From Eubacterium sp. (GTDB lineage: Bacteria > Bacillota > Clostridia > Lachnospirales > Lachnospiraceae): a stretch of DNA of 6,107 nucleotides. Within the stretch, counting starts at the first letter, position 1, and each line of letters starts with the position of its first letter. The position numbers and the translations under genes were made by a program. The notes below the pieces were generated by a model. That model saw nothing but the letters and a program-made list of their open reading frames with translations, was not told where the DNA came from and ran no database searches. Below, piece by piece: positions 5,785-6,107 of the stretch. The stretch is taken from assembly GCA_024681495.1 (NCBI GenBank), contig JAILAS010000059.1, positions 1 to 6,107 of the forward strand. Reading direction: 5' to 3'.

Positions 5785-6107
5785 TAGTTGAGGAAGTCCC
5801 TGAGCATGCGCCTCCTGGTCGGGTGGCGAAGCTTTCTGAGCGCCTTGGCCTCGATCTGACGGATACGCTCGCGGGTTACGTTGAACTCGCGTCCTACCTC
5901 CTCGAGGGTACGCGCCCTGCCGTCGTCGAGACCGAAGCGGAGCCTGAGCACCTTCTGCTCCCTCTCGGTGAGGGTGTCGAGCACCTCCACCAGCTGCTCC
6001 TTGAGCAACGTGAATGCCGCCGCGTCCGCGGGGACGGGCACATTCTCGTCCTGTATGAAGTCTCCGAGGTGAGAGTCCTCCTCCTCGCCGATGGGCGTCT
6101 CGAGGGA
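5784..6107 (-). CDS. rpoD: RNA polymerase housekeeping sigma factor RpoD/SigA, C-terminal part (5' end outside window)
   Basis: This is the last 107 codons of the primary sigma factor, which directs RNA polymerase to the -10 and -35 elements of housekeeping promoters. The frame is open through the right edge, so the start and regions 1 to 3.1 lie outside. Visible residues 5-21 carry the region 3.2 finger (PIGEEEDSHLGDFIQDE), which in this family reaches into the active-site cleft. Residues about 40-65 are region 4.1 (LTEREQKVLRLRFGL). Residues 67-94 are the region 4.2 helix-turn-helix that reads the -35 element (VTRERIRQIEAKALRKLR). The protein ends DFLN, as is usual. The GTG at 6041 is an internal Val codon, not a start. 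The stop TAA shares its first base pair with the trmK ATG (TAATG). In related Bacillota dnaG lies upstream of rpoD, which would fall beyond the window. Identity is near certain; only the length is unknown. Confidence 0.97.
   Translation of the reverse strand, partial: SLETPIGEEEDSHLGDFIQDENVPVPADAAAFTLLKEQLVEVLDTLTEREQKVLRLRFGLDDGRARTLEEVGREFNVTRERIRQIEAKALRKLRHPTRRRMLRDFLN

Noticed and set aside
4118..5787. Long plus-strand frames opposite nif3 and trmK (4118-5011, 5029-5787)
   Set aside because: The minus-strand proteins carry full family motifs; the opposite frames show none.
6039..6041. GTG as start of a short sigma-like protein
   Set aside because: The frame stays open to the window edge and encodes the conserved sigma finger upstream, so the GTG is an internal Val codon.

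Overview
The window is a GC-rich piece of a Bacillota chromosome, most likely from a Clostridia-class (Lachnospiraceae- or Anaerovoracaceae-like) gut-type anaerobe. The evidence is the gene set: a housekeeping sigma factor followed by trmK and a Nif3-family gene, then a TGS-type nucleoside kinase, a membrane zinc ribbon, a DUF5685 protein and a J-domain protein with a cysteine-rich tail. AGG is common among the Arg codons. Genus cannot be set from the sequence.

All seven supported genes lie on the minus strand, so transcription runs from right to left. In that order they are: the 3' end of rpoD (cut by the right edge), trmK, the Nif3-like gene, the nucleoside kinase, the zinc-ribbon membrane protein, the DUF5685 gene and the J-domain gene. 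They overlap or are separated by 41 nt or less, and no terminator interrupts them. A clear intrinsic terminator about 60 nt past the last stop codon (271..307) closes the unit. It reads as one long housekeeping operon, possibly with an internal start before the zinc-ribbon gene.

The first half is informational and metabolic core: promoter recognition (sigma region 4), tRNA m1A22 methylation, a dimetal hexameric Nif3 protein and a kinase of the uridine kinase/phosphoribulokinase type. The second half (1121 down to 369 for the J protein, 2041 to 1139 for DUF5685, 2467 to 2054 for the zinc ribbon) is three poorly characterised genes that look like a cassette. Each carries cysteine pairs or a cysteine-rich tail, one is in the membrane and one is a J-domain co-chaperone. 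The DUF5685 protein has two Asp-rich motifs that resemble those of squalene/phytoene synthases; this is the most interesting lead here.

The left 368 bases hold no supported gene. They contain a 13-bp perfect inverted repeat, a four-copy GC-rich tandem repeat of about 24 nt, the operon terminator and a short AT-rich stretch. No CRISPR array, tRNA, rRNA, insertion sequence or mobile element was seen.
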